Virus record (IMG/VR): IMGVR_UViG_3300025168_000054
Span: 1-64,000 of that record
From: a virus
Length of the DNA stretch: 64,000 nucleotides
Reading direction: 5' to 3' (one strand)
Part shown: one piece after another, positions 41,143 to 50,420 of the stretch
How the letters are laid out: every line of letters begins with the position of its first letter
How positions within the stretch are numbered: position 1 is the first letter of the stretch
The notes under the pieces: model-generated
The model's database searches: none
Seen by the model: the letters and a program-made list of their open reading frames with translations, nothing else
What the model was told of the DNA's origin: nothing
Program-made: the position numbers and the translations under genes

Positions 41143-43296
41143 TCAGTCCTCGCCCTGGGCGAGAGCTGACCAGGAAGAGTCGCTGTAGGTGACCTGTTCG
41201 TCAATGAGATCCAGCTGGGCATCCGCGACGTCCGCTGTCTCGATGTCCGGGCGTTCAGCCGTCATGAGCTCCTCGTAAACATCGCGACGAAGGCAGACGC
41301 ATGGAGACGGAATGCCGTCGATGCGTTTGCTTCGCGTGACCCCTCGGGTCGTGACGTTCAGCCAGTCGCGCGCGCCCCAGCGAGGAACAACCTCGTCGAA
41401 CGTATAGCCGTATCTGTCCAGAATCCCTTGAAGAGCGTGCGGTTCGATGCAGATTTCGTCCCACTCGGGCTTGCCGTCGTCCCACCGCCCAGCCCAACCG
41501 TTGCCAGGAGTACCATTCTCCAGAGCAGCGCGACTTCCCCAGAAGCGGTGACGGTTCATCGTCGCCCACGAAGCGGCAGCCACGAAGGCGTCGCGAGCAC
41601 GGTCGGCGTCGTTGGCTCCGTCACGGACAGCCTGAATGAGGAACTCGATGGGGTCACGCGTCGGGGTCGGAACCCCCAGTGTTTCGCAGACTGCTTGCGC
41701 CAGGTCGAGACTGGCGACGTAGGCTGCGAGACGACCACCGACCGCGGTGTTGGTGATGCCGGCGTAACTGTCCCGCCGGGCCTCAAAGGCGGCACGAAAG
41801 TCTGGCCACGAGTCCTTGTGGTAGACGAGGTACTTGACCACGCGGCGGCCCAGGTGACCATAGTGGACGTACAGTCGCCCTCTGACCGTGTCTGCCACCA
41901 CTCGGGCAGTCTGGGCAGGGCCAGAGATTGGCGCTCCTTGCAGGGCCAGTACGCGGGCACGGATGCCGCCGTCCTGGGTGAACGAGGTCAAACGCTGCTC
42001 TCCGGTCGAGAGCAGCACGGTATTCCACGAGTTGACCTTGTCGATTCCCTGCAGCGTGCCTCTTCCTCGGCCCTTGCCTGAGCAGAAGTCGTAGAGAACG
42101 TCAGCCACATGCTGCTTGTTTTTGACTCGCTTGGTCTCGTCGAGGATGAGCGGGATGCTGTGGAGGAAGCCTGCCGCACGTTCGACCCACACCTTTGTGC
42201 TGTCCCACGAGTAGATGTAGCCTTCGTCGTCATCGTCAGCCGGGTAGCCCCACACTGACGCTGCGACGCGCAAGCTCGTGGTCTTTCCGCTGGAGGTCTC
42301 GTTTGACCAGTCAACAGCGTAGTTCTGGCAGCGCACGATGCGCTGCAGTACCGACGCGACTGACGCGTAGATGGAGAGCATCGCCAGTGGGTGGTCGCGG
42401 AGGAGCTCGACCACTTCGAGCCACCCTTCCCACGAGCCGCCGGTTCTAAGCGACTTCATGATGGGCTCCATCCCTTCCTTAGGGAACAGCTTGAGTTCCA
42501 TGTGCTTGTCGAGCTTGATGTGACCGTCGGGCAGAAGAAAGGACCCATCGCGCTGCCAGCCCAACCGGCTTGCGCCGTTGGTCAGGGGCACCTTGTGCTG
42601 GTTGATGTCTTCGTACGCGGTCAACCACCGCACGGTATCGGCTGCGGTGATGGACGTGACCGGGGCTCCGTAGTCGATGAGCGACACGATCTTCCGAGTA
42701 TCGAACAAGACGGACCGTTCGACGGTGTGAGTCCGCCACTTCGGCCGACCCTTCCCTGGTCCAGGGGGCTCGACCCACGCCACCTCGATCTGCATGTGAC
42801 CCGTCTCGGCGTCACGCCCACGCTGGGTGATGATGATGGGGGCGGTAGCAATCTTCTCGCGGGTCACCGTTCCTTCGTCGAAGTTCGCCTGCAAGGTGTA
42901 GACGCCGCCCAGGTCGACGTCGAAACCTGTGGGGATGAGAAGGGAGGGGAACCCTTCGACCAAGTAGTCGGGCAGATTCTCGTTCAAGGTGTTCGTCACG
43001 CCCAGCTGCTGCAGTACGTTCTGCTGCTGCTGCTGCCGGGCTCGACGCTGCGCACGCTTGATCGTCTGGGTCAGTTCACGCGTTCTCGCTCCCATCCCTC
43101 GGACTGAGCCAAGGTGTGTGAGCAGCGTTTCAAACTGAAACTCGTGCTCGCCCCAAGCGTTGGCGAACTGCTCGACGCGAGCCAGCGAGAAGAAGGCTGT
43201 AAAGGCGGGCGCGCGGTCAGCAGACTCCATCGCCTGTACGGACTCGACAAACTCATTCAGCTCAGCAACAAGATCAACACTTTCACTGTCGGACAT
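41143..43296 (-). CDS. DUF927-type replicative ATPase/helicase
   Basis: 717 residues. The core has a Walker A in WSNETSSGKTTSLRVAASVW (about residues 327-346) and a Walker B, IPLILDETKRV, about 50 residues later. These and SVWG match the DUF927 family, superfamily 3/RecA-like ATPases usually paired with primases in mobile elements. The N-terminal 300 residues hold a Gln run (RRARQQQQQNVLQQL) and a beta-rich domain. An AEP-type primase is encoded at 57157-58017, so the two may form the primase-helicase pair of this phage. It is the last gene of its operon, converging with the virion block. Confidence 0.75.
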   Translation of the reverse strand: MSDSESVDLVAELNEFVESVQAMESADRAPAFTAFFSLARVEQFANAWGEHEFQFETLLTHLGSVRGMGARTRELTQTIKRAQRRARQQQQQNVLQQLGVTNTLNENLPDYLVEGFPSLLIPTGFDVDLGGVYTLQANFDEGTVTREKIATAPIIITQRGRDAETGHMQIEVAWVEPPGPGKGRPKWRTHTVERSVLFDTRKIVSLIDYGAPVTSITAADTVRWLTAYEDINQHKVPLTNGASRLGWQRDGSFLLPDGHIKLDKHMELKLFPKEGMEPIMKSLRTGGSWEGWLEVVELLRDHPLAMLSIYASVASVLQRIVRCQNYAVDWSNETSSGKTTSLRVAASVWGYPADDDDEGYIYSWDSTKVWVERAAGFLHSIPLILDETKRVKNKQHVADVLYDFCSGKGRGRGTLQGIDKVNSWNTVLLSTGEQRLTSFTQDGGIRARVLALQGAPISGPAQTARVVADTVRGRLYVHYGHLGRRVVKYLVYHKDSWPDFRAAFEARRDSYAGITNTAVGGRLAAYVASLDLAQAVCETLGVPTPTRDPIEFLIQAVRDGANDADRARDAFVAAASWATMNRHRFWGSRAALENGTPGNGWAGRWDDGKPEWDEICIEPHALQGILDRYGYTFDEVVPRWGARDWLNVTTRGVTRSKRIDGIPSPCVCLRRDVYEELMTAERPDIETADVADAQLDLIDEQVTYSDSSWSALAQGED

Positions 43297-43323
43297 CCGT
43301 GCTCCTTATTGGTTGACCGTTGA

Positions 43324-45393
43324 CTACTGAGGTCCCAGAGGAACCAGGTAGTTTGCGACGGTGGTGGCAAGGTCATCCGGCGACGTGCCATCCTCGACTA
43401 CGAGGACAGGATGCGCAAGACGAAGTACCTGGAGAGTCATCTCAATCCCGTTCTCGGTGATGAACAACGCCACGTGACGCTTGAGAGAGCGGAACTTTCC
43501 GCCGCGAGCACGACCACTGGAAGCGTCGTAGCGCTCGCGCAGAGCTTCCGGCAACTCGGGCAGCGACGGCGTCACCTGAACGGCTTCCGGTGCCGCCTGT
43601 GGGGGGAGTGACGGCGCGACCATACGGGCCTTCGCGGGAGGCGGGGCGCCGCCCAGGTTGATAACCGTCCAGCCCGCGTGGTCTTCCTTGGCAGGCATGA
43701 CCGTCGAAGTCAGCATCACCATCTGCGGGACCTCACGAAGAGCTTGCATCATGCTGCCCAGCGTGGATGGATCCCATCCCCGGTCTTCCGGGGCAAGCAC
43801 CGACAACGGGGTCGGCAGCATCTCATCCAACACGGCACACATGGCGACGAGCACAGACACGCGCTGCGCTTCCGACAGACCCACCTTCAGGTAGCGGGCA
43901 TCTTCGTCACCATCGAACAAGCCGTAGTAGAAAACGTCACGTCCGCTGTCCGTCACCATGACGCCGAACTCCCACCCATCGGGCAGGTAGCCGCTGACAC
44001 GCTGACAGAATCCGTCGACCCGGTCTTCAAGCAGCTTCGCGACAGCCTTCTGAGACAACCTCTTGAAGTTAGAGAACTTTTCCGCCAAGGCGTAGTTGGT
44101 ATCGACCAAGTTCTTGGCTGCGGTCAACTGATGCCACTTGGTTGCGGATTCGTTGAGAGCTTCGAGCTTGGCCTGCGCCTGGGCGAGCGCTGTACGAGTG
44201 TCATCGACAGACACCGCACTGCGGCTGTCCATTGTTGCGGGTAGTCCTTCGAGGTCAGACTCATGCCGCAGAATCTGGGCGCGAGCACCTGACAGAGCTT
44301 CCTTGTCCCGCTGGCGAGACGCCCGGAGCTCTTGCAGCTTCTTGGTCTGAGCGCCCAGGTCCTTGACCTTGTCGGCGTAGAAGTCGTGGCACGCTCGGAG
44401 ATGAGCGTTGCCGACCGGCGAGGAGCAGATGGGACAGCCGTCAGCATCCTCATCCAGAGCCCACGCCAGAGCATGTACAGCCCCTACGCTGCCCTTGTAC
44501 TCAAGGGTCTCACTCTGTTCAAGGTTGCGGATGTTGGCGTCGGCGACGACAACTTCCGCCAAGAGACGCTGTTCTTCTGCGCGCAGTTTGCCAAGCAGAT
44601 CATGCAGCAGCTTCCGCTTGTCAGCCACGCCCGAAGCACCCGCTTCACGAAGGTTCTCTTCATGCAGTGCTTGGGCCTCTTTCACTGCGTCACGAGCAGC
44701 GAGCACGGCCTCGCTTCGAGGCTTCGCGCCTACCTCCGACAAGAGCTTGTCGCGCAGCGAGGTCTGAGCCTTGGCGTCCGACCGCAGCTTGCGCGCCTGC
44801 TTGTCGGCAGCGCTGACTGCTTGCATGAGCTTGTCGACGGGAGCCATGTCATCGCAACCGACTGTGAGCTCAGAGAACATGTCGACGTCGGCGCCGAGAG
44901 CCGTCAAGACGACACCGTCATCGAGGTCAGAACAGACCCACGTAAGGAATCGTTCCCGCGCTTTCTTCGCAGACCCGGTCAGGACCTCGCGGACTTCGCG
45001 GAGGGGGAAGTGCGGGCTGTGTTCTTTGCTCGTGTGGGGAATGATCCAACGAGGGCGAATGTGGATCGGCGTCTTGATCCTTCCTTCGTCCCGCTTAGTC
45101 TCCCACTGGCAGTGCTCTCCGTTGCTCAGATTGACCCGAGCGAAGACGACGCTGCCATCGTGACCATGTTGGTGTGCCAAGCTCATCAGCAACGCGGGGT
45201 CGCTGGTGATCGCACGGCCTGCGACTTCTTCGGCCGCTCCGCTGACAGCGAGGGCGACCGCCTGCACGACCGCACTCTTGCCGATACCGTTGGGTCCGAC
45301 CACGAGGGTCTTCTTGGATAGGTCGTAGCTTCGAGGGTTGCCGTCAGGCGACTTGATATTGAACGAAACGCTTGTGATCTCAGGCGTACTCAT
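43324..45393 (-). CDS. Rad50/SbcC-like ATPase with zinc hook
   Basis: 689 residues from the ATG at 45393, which overlaps the Dam methylase stop (ATGA). The open frame above it lies inside the methylase gene. Walker A GPNGIGKS is at 33-40. Charged coiled coils flank a CPIC zinc-hook motif near residue 320. LSEAQRVSVLVA looks like the ABC signature, followed by a divergent Walker B (SVLAPED). This is the plan of Rad50/SbcC, which with an Mre11/SbcD nuclease processes DNA ends. No SbcD-like nuclease is seen in the window. The C-terminal 100 residues, after a Pro-rich linker, form an extra domain. DNA end processing or recombination is inferred. Confidence 0.75.
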   Translation of the reverse strand: MSTPEITSVSFNIKSPDGNPRSYDLSKKTLVVGPNGIGKSAVVQAVALAVSGAAEEVAGRAITSDPALLMSLAHQHGHDGSVVFARVNLSNGEHCQWETKRDEGRIKTPIHIRPRWIIPHTSKEHSPHFPLREVREVLTGSAKKARERFLTWVCSDLDDGVVLTALGADVDMFSELTVGCDDMAPVDKLMQAVSAADKQARKLRSDAKAQTSLRDKLLSEVGAKPRSEAVLAARDAVKEAQALHEENLREAGASGVADKRKLLHDLLGKLRAEEQRLLAEVVVADANIRNLEQSETLEYKGSVGAVHALAWALDEDADGCPICSSPVGNAHLRACHDFYADKVKDLGAQTKKLQELRASRQRDKEALSGARAQILRHESDLEGLPATMDSRSAVSVDDTRTALAQAQAKLEALNESATKWHQLTAAKNLVDTNYALAEKFSNFKRLSQKAVAKLLEDRVDGFCQRVSGYLPDGWEFGVMVTDSGRDVFYYGLFDGDEDARYLKVGLSEAQRVSVLVAMCAVLDEMLPTPLSVLAPEDRGWDPSTLGSMMQALREVPQMVMLTSTVMPAKEDHAGWTVINLGGAPPPAKARMVAPSLPPQAAPEAVQVTPSLPELPEALRERYDASSGRARGGKFRSLKRHVALFITENGIEMTLQVLRLAHPVLVVEDGTSPDDLATTVANYLVPLGPQ

Positions 45394-45956
45394 ACGGTTG
45401 CTCCGGGGTTGGTCATGTTGCAAAGCTGTTCGGATACCACACCAAACGGCCCTTTCTCGTAGTACCAGTAGAGATGAGGCAAGAGCGCAGCGGGTCGAGA
45501 CACCATAGTGTAGAAAACGAGGGCGCTGCCCTTGGGCGCGCCTACTGCGCGCTCGCCGTCGGGCCGGACGAACTTGACCCGAGGCGAGAGGAAGATGACT
45601 GCTGCGGTGTTGGGGCAGTTCACTACCCACTTGCTCCAGTATTTTGTGTCGGTATTGGCATAGACCAGCAGCGCCACGACTTCGCAACCTTCCGTGCAAG
45701 CCTTGGCGGCCTTCTCGAACCAGTGAGAGATGCCTCTGCCGTACGGCGGGTTGCACCACACGCGCTTGCCGTAGTCGGACCAGCGCACACGGAGTGCGTC
45801 GGTCTTGGGGTCGATGAACGGATCGACCCGAGCCGCGTCGAGGTTCGTTGCGCAGGCATCGAGGTCGAACATGACGACCTCGTTGACTTGATCGAAGAGC
45901 CCGACGGGGGTCATCCAGTCGTCCTTACCCAGCGTGCGGGTAGTCGGAGCGGTCAT
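45390..45956 (-). CDS. dam: DNA N6-adenine methyltransferase, phage Dam type
   Basis: 188 residues from the ATG at 45956. Earlier in-frame codons lie in the upstream gene. Motifs of the phage N-6-adenine methyltransferase family: DDWMTPVGLFDQ at 12-23, FDLDACATN near 30-38, catalytic NPPY at 69-72 (WCNPPYGRG), and LSPRVKF near 120. The enzyme transfers a methyl group from S-adenosylmethionine to adenine in DNA, often protecting phage DNA from restriction. No matching restriction gene is near. It is coupled by four-base overlaps to both neighbours. Confidence 0.88.
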   Translation of the reverse strand: MTAPTTRTLGKDDWMTPVGLFDQVNEVVMFDLDACATNLDAARVDPFIDPKTDALRVRWSDYGKRVWCNPPYGRGISHWFEKAAKACTEGCEVVALLVYANTDTKYWSKWVVNCPNTAAVIFLSPRVKFVRPDGERAVGAPKGSALVFYTMVSRPAALLPHLYWYYEKGPFGVVSEQLCNMTNPGATV

Positions 45957-46201
45957 GATGGCTCCTTGCAACGGTGTGATCCTTCGTGACCCTCGGGCAG
46001 CGTGCATGTGTAGAGCTTTTGGCTCTTCCCGATGAAAACGCCCGCGCCGCACGGCAGCCACGGAAGAGGTCGACCCTCGCCGCCCTCGGCGTAGAACTCT
46101 GCGAGCTCTCGCGCTTGGCGCAGAAGCTCGCGCAGTCGTTTGGCTTCGTCTTCGAGGCGCTTGTAGCGGTGAGCCCAGTATTTTCCGCGTACGTCGATCA
46201 C
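45953..46201 (-). CDS. Hypothetical protein, 82 residues
   Basis: Not recognised. The first 40 residues form a charged helix (YKRLEDEAKRLRELLRQARE). The rest has cysteines and histidines (CGAG, CTLPEGHEGSHRCKE) that look like a small metal-binding knuckle, C-x6-H-x3-H-x-C. Four-base overlaps with the methylase and the zinc-ribbon gene show co-translation. Possibly a small nucleic-acid-binding accessory protein. Confidence 0.55.
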   Translation of the reverse strand: MIDVRGKYWAHRYKRLEDEAKRLRELLRQARELAEFYAEGGEGRPLPWLPCGAGVFIGKSQKLYTCTLPEGHEGSHRCKEPS

Positions 46202-46395
46202 TCGTCACCTCCCTTGGCGTAGCCCTCACTCGCCCATCCTCCGCCTTGTAGGGAGAAGTTGGTCTTGGAGACCTGTCGGACGGTGCGGGGGGCTCCGCAC
46301 GCTGAACAGGCCTGGTCTTTCCGAACGTCTTTCAGTGAGACCAGGACTTCGAACTGATGGCCGCACTTCCGGCACCGCTGCGAGAACAGCGGCAT
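46198..46395 (-). CDS. FmdB-type zinc-ribbon protein
   Basis: 65 residues from the ATG at 46395. It has the classic layout of FmdB-family putative regulators: start MPLFSQRCRKCGHQFEVLVS with C8 and C11, then CSACG with C30 and C33, and a C-terminal FSLQGGGWASEGY. The FmdB start chosen is confirmed by this family pattern and by the one-base overlap with the upstream gene. The family is widespread, and its function is poorly known (a regulatory or metal-handling role has been proposed). Confidence 0.75.
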   Translation of the reverse strand: MPLFSQRCRKCGHQFEVLVSLKDVRKDQACSACGAPRTVRQVSKTNFSLQGGGWASEGYAKGGDE

Positions 46396-46694
46396 CACTC
46401 TTCCCACCCGATGTAGCGGAACGTCGGCGTGTTCTGCCCCATCCAAGCTCCGCTGGTGTTGAACGAAAACCACTCAGCGGCGTCCGAATAGCTGCATTCT
46501 CCGTCCTCCATGATGGCTTCAACGCACATCTCAGCGTCGTAAACGGCCACTACGAACCCAGGCTCTCTCGGCCAGTGGTCCTCAGGGGTGTCGGTCATGC
46601 CCACAATGCAGGGGTCATAGACGCTGCGTGGTTCGAGCAGCAGCGCGTCAGGGTTGTAGTTGGCCAGGGCTTCGAGGATCTCTTCGTAGGTCAT
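46395..46694 (-). CDS. Conserved-looking phage protein, 99 residues
   Basis: Starts MTYEEILEALANYNPDALLL and contains YDPCIVGMT, VAVYDAEMCVEAIM and a final WFSFNTSGAWMGQNTPTF. This pattern is familiar from many phage accessory regions, where the protein is always of unknown function. It overlaps both neighbours by four and one bases. No catalytic motif is recognised. Confidence 0.65.
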   Translation of the reverse strand: MTYEEILEALANYNPDALLLEPRSVYDPCIVGMTDTPEDHWPREPGFVVAVYDAEMCVEAIMEDGECSYSDAAEWFSFNTSGAWMGQNTPTFRYIGWEE

Positions 46695-47161
46695 TCCTCA
46701 CCACCTTCGTCGCGGACGATGATGCGGCCCCACACCTTGTAGTCGTCACCTGGTACACGAGCGACGCCCTTGACCTTGTGGTACTCGTCAGCGCGGGTGT
46801 CCCAGACCCAGGCGATCTTACCCTCGCGGACGAACCCGTCGATCATCTCAAAGGTCGGTCGACCGCAGGTTGTGTCCATTACACCGACGTACTGCCCTGG
46901 TCGGATGATCCCGTGGAAACGAGGGGTGCCGTCCCACAGGCGGCCAGCCACCACAGAGTTCGGCCACGCCTTCCAACCGCCGGCATTCGCAGCGCGGCTC
47001 CTGTAGTCGTCGCGGCCTGCGACCACCGTGATGGCATGCTCAGGGTACGCCTCACTCAATCCTTCGGTCAGACTGTCACGCCACTTGTCGACAGTCTGGT
47101 CTCCGTCCAACCGGTCGTGTGCCAGGAAGAACCTGTAGTCTTCGTCTTTCGTCTCTGTCAT
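46691..47161 (-). CDS. Hypothetical protein, 156 residues
   Basis: Start at 47161 is chosen because GGAG stands eight bases upstream (aaaggagagtggt). The 17 extra in-frame codons above lack a ribosome site. The protein is acidic and mixed alpha/beta (MTETKDEDYRFFLAHDRLDG, WKAWPNSVVAGRLW). A promoter-like TTGACA lies 46 bases upstream. No family recognised. It heads the sub-operon that includes the methylase, Rad50-like ATPase and DUF927 helicase. Confidence 0.6.
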   Translation of the reverse strand: MTETKDEDYRFFLAHDRLDGDQTVDKWRDSLTEGLSEAYPEHAITVVAGRDDYRSRAANAGGWKAWPNSVVAGRLWDGTPRFHGIIRPGQYVGVMDTTCGRPTFEMIDGFVREGKIAWVWDTRADEYHKVKGVARVPGDDYKVWGRIIVRDEGGEE

Positions 47162-47181
47162 ACCACTCTCCTTTGTGTAAC

Positions 47182-47212
47182 AGTGTAGTAAGCCGTTCCG
47201 TGCCTTTGTCAA
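47182..47212 (-). promoter_or_regulatory. Promoter between DNA polymerase and the methylase sub-operon
   Basis: On the minus strand, TTGACA (47212-47207) is followed after 17 bases by ACTACA or after 19 by TACACT. The latter is the same -10 hexamer as in the plus-strand elements. It lies just after the polymerase stop. The GTCAAACAG shared with two other intergenic sites overlaps the -35. Confidence 0.5.
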
Positions 47213-47221
47213 ACAGTTGTA

Positions 47222-50044
47222 TCACACTTCTACCCAGGTGCGGCCCACGTCCGCCTCACAGGTAAACGTCACCGGCCAACCCGGTACGTCGATCGTCATG
47301 CACTCCGTCATCTTCTTCTGCGCCCACTCCGCCAAGTGCTCAGGCACCTCGACGATGAGTGAGTCATGGACTTGCGCGGTCAAGCCTGTGCCTGGTCCCC
47401 ACTGCTGAAAGGGGAACGCCTCCAGCACGCGCTGCTCGGCGATGGCCATGACGGCGGCTTCGCACGCGAGGATGGGAAAGTTGACGACCTCGTTTTTCTT
47501 GCCGTCCTGCAAGCCTCCGCTTCGTCGACCGAACAGGGGGTCTTCCATGTAGCCCTGCTTGTCGTAGAGCATGAGCATGTCTTGCCAAGCCATCATCCAG
47601 TCGGTCTCGGCGTCGTGCCAGACCCGGTCGAAGAACCGAACCTGGTTGAGGTCGAACTGAAGGTACGGCAGGTCGGTGTGTAGATACTCGCTGCCGTCCT
47701 TGCGCTGCCGAAAGCCCGTGAGCTCGGTCGAACGAATCACGGAGTGCTTGGTCTCAGCAGAGGCCCAGTAGATCGACGCATAACGGTACGTCTTGGTCAG
47801 CTCTCGAAGCTGGCCCGCCTTGCCTTTCTTGCTTGGCTTATGCGTGGCCTTCAAGCTGAAGCCCTTTGTCCAACCTGAAGCCTGTTCAAAGTCTTTGCCG
47901 AACAAGTCGTGCGCCAACCAGCAGTGCGGGTCGAGGTCATCAGCGAAGCAGTCGAGCAGTCGTTGGATGCCCCAGTAGTTGGCGGTAATGACCAAGTGCG
48001 CCGCACTGAGGTCGCAACCCACCAGCACGTGGCCCGGCGCTGCGCAATACAACGACCTCACGCCACCCAGGTCTTTGCGGCTGGATTGGTTCTGCATGTT
48101 GGGTCCGCTCGACGAGAGGCGCCCAACAGCGGTCGTGTGACTGTTCCACGAGGAACGCACGCGCCCGTCGGGATGTAGTGACCCGCCGTCCTTCAGGGGG
48201 CGTAGGCCATACAGCTGCGTACCCAACACCTTGGTCCTGACCCGTCGATACTGGCGCAAGGTCAGAAGGAACTGCCGCTGCTTCTTGTTGATGTCAGGGC
48301 TGGCCATGTGAGACCGCAGCACCGCATCACCTGTACCCGGCAGACCAGACTCGGTGTAGAAGTCTTTGGCGTCCATGCCGTAGGGGATGCCCAGGTCCCA
48401 CCGCTCATACAGCAGGTCACGGACCTGGTCGAACGAGCCCGGATTGAAGTCCTGGTTCGCCTTGCGCTTCGCCCCCACTGCTTCGGCAAGACCTTGAAGC
48501 TGGTCGTAGAGGTCTACGGCGACCTTCTCAAACCGGTCGGTCAGCAGCGACGCCTTCTTCTGGTCGACGTAGATGCCGTTCTGGTGCATCTGCACACACA
48601 TGTCCTGTCGCGCATGGTCGAGGTTCCGCAGGTCCCAGGGACGGGCAGAGGGCCAGCTGACCGGCTTCGCCCACTCGGGCAACGGCTTGTCTGCTCCGTT
48701 GGCGTTGGCGGATCTACGCAGCGGCTCTGTGATGCGAGCGTTGACCACGGTGTCGTACTCGCAGTACGTCAACCGCTCCTTGTCGAGCACCTTCCCGCCG
48801 CTGTTCTTCTCACCGCTCTCGCTGGTCTCCCACTTGTGTACGTCAGTCAGCCGACGACCAGTGGGCTTGAGACCTTTGGGCAGGTCAGGGTGGGTGAAGC
48901 GAGCATCGAACAGTGTGTCGTGAGTCGGTTGCGGATTGACCCCGAGCCAGTGCTCAGAGACTTGGCGATCGAAGTACCCCGCGTTGTGCCCCACCTTGGT
49001 CTTGCTGGTGTTCGTGAAGAACTCCCGCAGCACTTCCTTGATGGCCTCCTCCCCGCTCGGCGAGTAGTAGCGCCGACCCGGCGAGTCTGTGCCCATGATG
49101 TTGATACCGACGCTACGTGCCAGCTGGAAGGGCTCCTCCCAGGGCATCGTTGGATTCCCGTGCCTGTCCAGGTCAGGAGTTGCAATGGCCAAGCACCGCA
49201 CACCGATGTCGCGGACGTTGATACCGTCGGTCTCGTAGTCGTAGACCCAGAAGGGTGAGGGGACTGCCAGCCATTCTCGGAGCTCGTGCGCGGTCGGCTG
49301 CTCTGATAGTTCGGGCTCAAGCCACCGAAGTACGTTGTTGAACCAGCGGAAAGCCTTACCCAGCGTGGCGTAGAACTGCGGGCGTAACTTCGGAGAGTGC
49401 TTGACATAGCCAGGGTCGTAAGTTGAAACGACTTTAACTTTCCAATCATTGCTCGACTGAGTCCAGTCGTAGGCTTGCCAGGTCAAACGGCTGACCTTGA
49501 CTTCTCGCATGTCGCCCTCGAGATGGGACATGCTTGAGGTGGTGTCGAGCACGCGCTGCGCTGCCGTACTGCCCAGCGGGAGGATGTATCCGTAGGCTGA
49601 GAGGTGAGATTGCAGGTAGGGGGCGCAGCAGTCAGCCGGGTGAGGTAGCGCTTCTTCGACCTGACGCTTTGCCTCGGCCGCGGACGTGCCTTCCTTACGC
49701 AGCTTCTTCGTCAGTGCTTTACGCCGACGGCGTAGTTGCGCCTCCATCTTCTTCCACCCGTCTCTCGGAGCGCAGGCCGTCACGAAGAACAAGTCGATCA
49801 TCGACCTGTTCAGCCCCGTGGCTCTCAAAGCACGGTCCCACTCGGCACCGTCCAGCCCGCTCAAGGGGCGGCTGTGCCTCACGTCTTCGCGCTTGGGCGC
49901 TTCAAGCACGGCAGCGACTGTCGTGCTCTCGTGTATCTCGGGGGGCACAGGCTCCCACCCGTCTCCGACGAGACAGCCGCCCGGCCCCATGGGGCACTGA
50001 TTGCACTTGGCGCCCCTCTTTCGGGGGTCGAATCGACTACTCAT
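47222..50044 (-). CDS. polA: Family A DNA polymerase with N-terminal uracil-DNA-glycosylase-like domain
   Basis: 940 residues from the ATG at 50044, eight bases inside the upstream gene's end. Residues 1-200 look like a family 4 uracil-DNA-glycosylase module as in SPO1 polymerase: CNQCPMG, VAAVLEAPKREDV in place of GEAPG, LSGLDGAEWDRALRATGL, and a later CC pair. The 3'-5' exonuclease follows: VYDYETDG near 267, HNAGYFD near 353, YCEYD near 427. Polymerase motifs: A, GCDLSAAH near 675; B, KTYRYASIYW near 750; C, VHDS near 891 where VHDE is usual. These cover proofreading and replication. The glycosylase motif is altered, so that domain may bind an Fe-S cluster or DNA without excising uracil. 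Confidence 0.88.
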   Translation of the reverse strand: MSSRFDPRKRGAKCNQCPMGPGGCLVGDGWEPVPPEIHESTTVAAVLEAPKREDVRHSRPLSGLDGAEWDRALRATGLNRSMIDLFFVTACAPRDGWKKMEAQLRRRRKALTKKLRKEGTSAAEAKRQVEEALPHPADCCAPYLQSHLSAYGYILPLGSTAAQRVLDTTSSMSHLEGDMREVKVSRLTWQAYDWTQSSNDWKVKVVSTYDPGYVKHSPKLRPQFYATLGKAFRWFNNVLRWLEPELSEQPTAHELREWLAVPSPFWVYDYETDGINVRDIGVRCLAIATPDLDRHGNPTMPWEEPFQLARSVGINIMGTDSPGRRYYSPSGEEAIKEVLREFFTNTSKTKVGHNAGYFDRQVSEHWLGVNPQPTHDTLFDARFTHPDLPKGLKPTGRRLTDVHKWETSESGEKNSGGKVLDKERLTYCEYDTVVNARITEPLRRSANANGADKPLPEWAKPVSWPSARPWDLRNLDHARQDMCVQMHQNGIYVDQKKASLLTDRFEKVAVDLYDQLQGLAEAVGAKRKANQDFNPGSFDQVRDLLYERWDLGIPYGMDAKDFYTESGLPGTGDAVLRSHMASPDINKKQRQFLLTLRQYRRVRTKVLGTQLYGLRPLKDGGSLHPDGRVRSSWNSHTTAVGRLSSSGPNMQNQSSRKDLGGVRSLYCAAPGHVLVGCDLSAAHLVITANYWGIQRLLDCFADDLDPHCWLAHDLFGKDFEQASGWTKGFSLKATHKPSKKGKAGQLRELTKTYRYASIYWASAETKHSVIRSTELTGFRQRKDGSEYLHTDLPYLQFDLNQVRFFDRVWHDAETDWMMAWQDMLMLYDKQGYMEDPLFGRRSGGLQDGKKNEVVNFPILACEAAVMAIAEQRVLEAFPFQQWGPGTGLTAQVHDSLIVEVPEHLAEWAQKKMTECMTIDVPGWPVTFTCEADVGRTWVEV

Positions 50045-50420
50045 CGTTGTTCTCCCAACGGCATCGCCGTTTGTTTGGGAAGCCTTTGTAGACTTCGATC
50101 TCGTGGTGTGATGCGTACCTTCGGATGGCCTGCTCAAGAGCGACAGTCGTGCGCGGCCAACCAACACGGTCTCGGATGATTGGGTACGACATGCGTTCGG
50201 TATTGCGCAGTCGTATGGCCTCGATCAACATCGACTCTCGTAGGAACCTCTTGGGGCTGTTGCTTCGGTCAATCTTGCCAAGGTGCTGATGAATCTGCTT
50301 TCTCAACGTACTGACGTTGACGTCCATGTCTTCGGCGACGTCCTTCCACTTCTCACCATGCTCCACCCGAGTTTTTGCTCGGCGGAGCATAGGAAACGTC
50401 CACGTACGTTGAGGCGCCAT
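50037..50420 (-). CDS. Helix-turn-helix DNA-binding protein
   Basis: 127 residues from the ATG at 50420 (TAATG overlap with upstream gene). Two helix-turn-helix-like segments are visible: KWKDVAEDMDVNVSTLRKQI in the first half, and IIRDRVGWPRTTVALEQAIR in the second. It is basic overall. It could be a transcription regulator of the replication genes or a DNA-binding accessory to the polymerase it is coupled to. Which one is not shown. Confidence 0.55.
   Translation of the reverse strand: MAPQRTWTFPMLRRAKTRVEHGEKWKDVAEDMDVNVSTLRKQIHQHLGKIDRSNSPKRFLRESMLIEAIRLRNTERMSYPIIRDRVGWPRTTVALEQAIRRYASHHEIEVYKGFPNKRRCRWENNDE

Noticed and set aside
43015-43050. CTG/CAG run resembling a triplet repeat
   Set aside because: It encodes a short glutamine run in the DUF927 protein with mixed neighbours; too short to call a repeat element.
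44332-45321. 329-codon plus-strand frame opposite the Rad50-like gene
   Set aside because: Shadow frame of a gene with Walker A and zinc hook; no start signal.
48308-49258. 316-codon plus-strand frame opposite DNA polymerase
   Set aside because: Shadow of the exonuclease and polymerase domains, without own signals.
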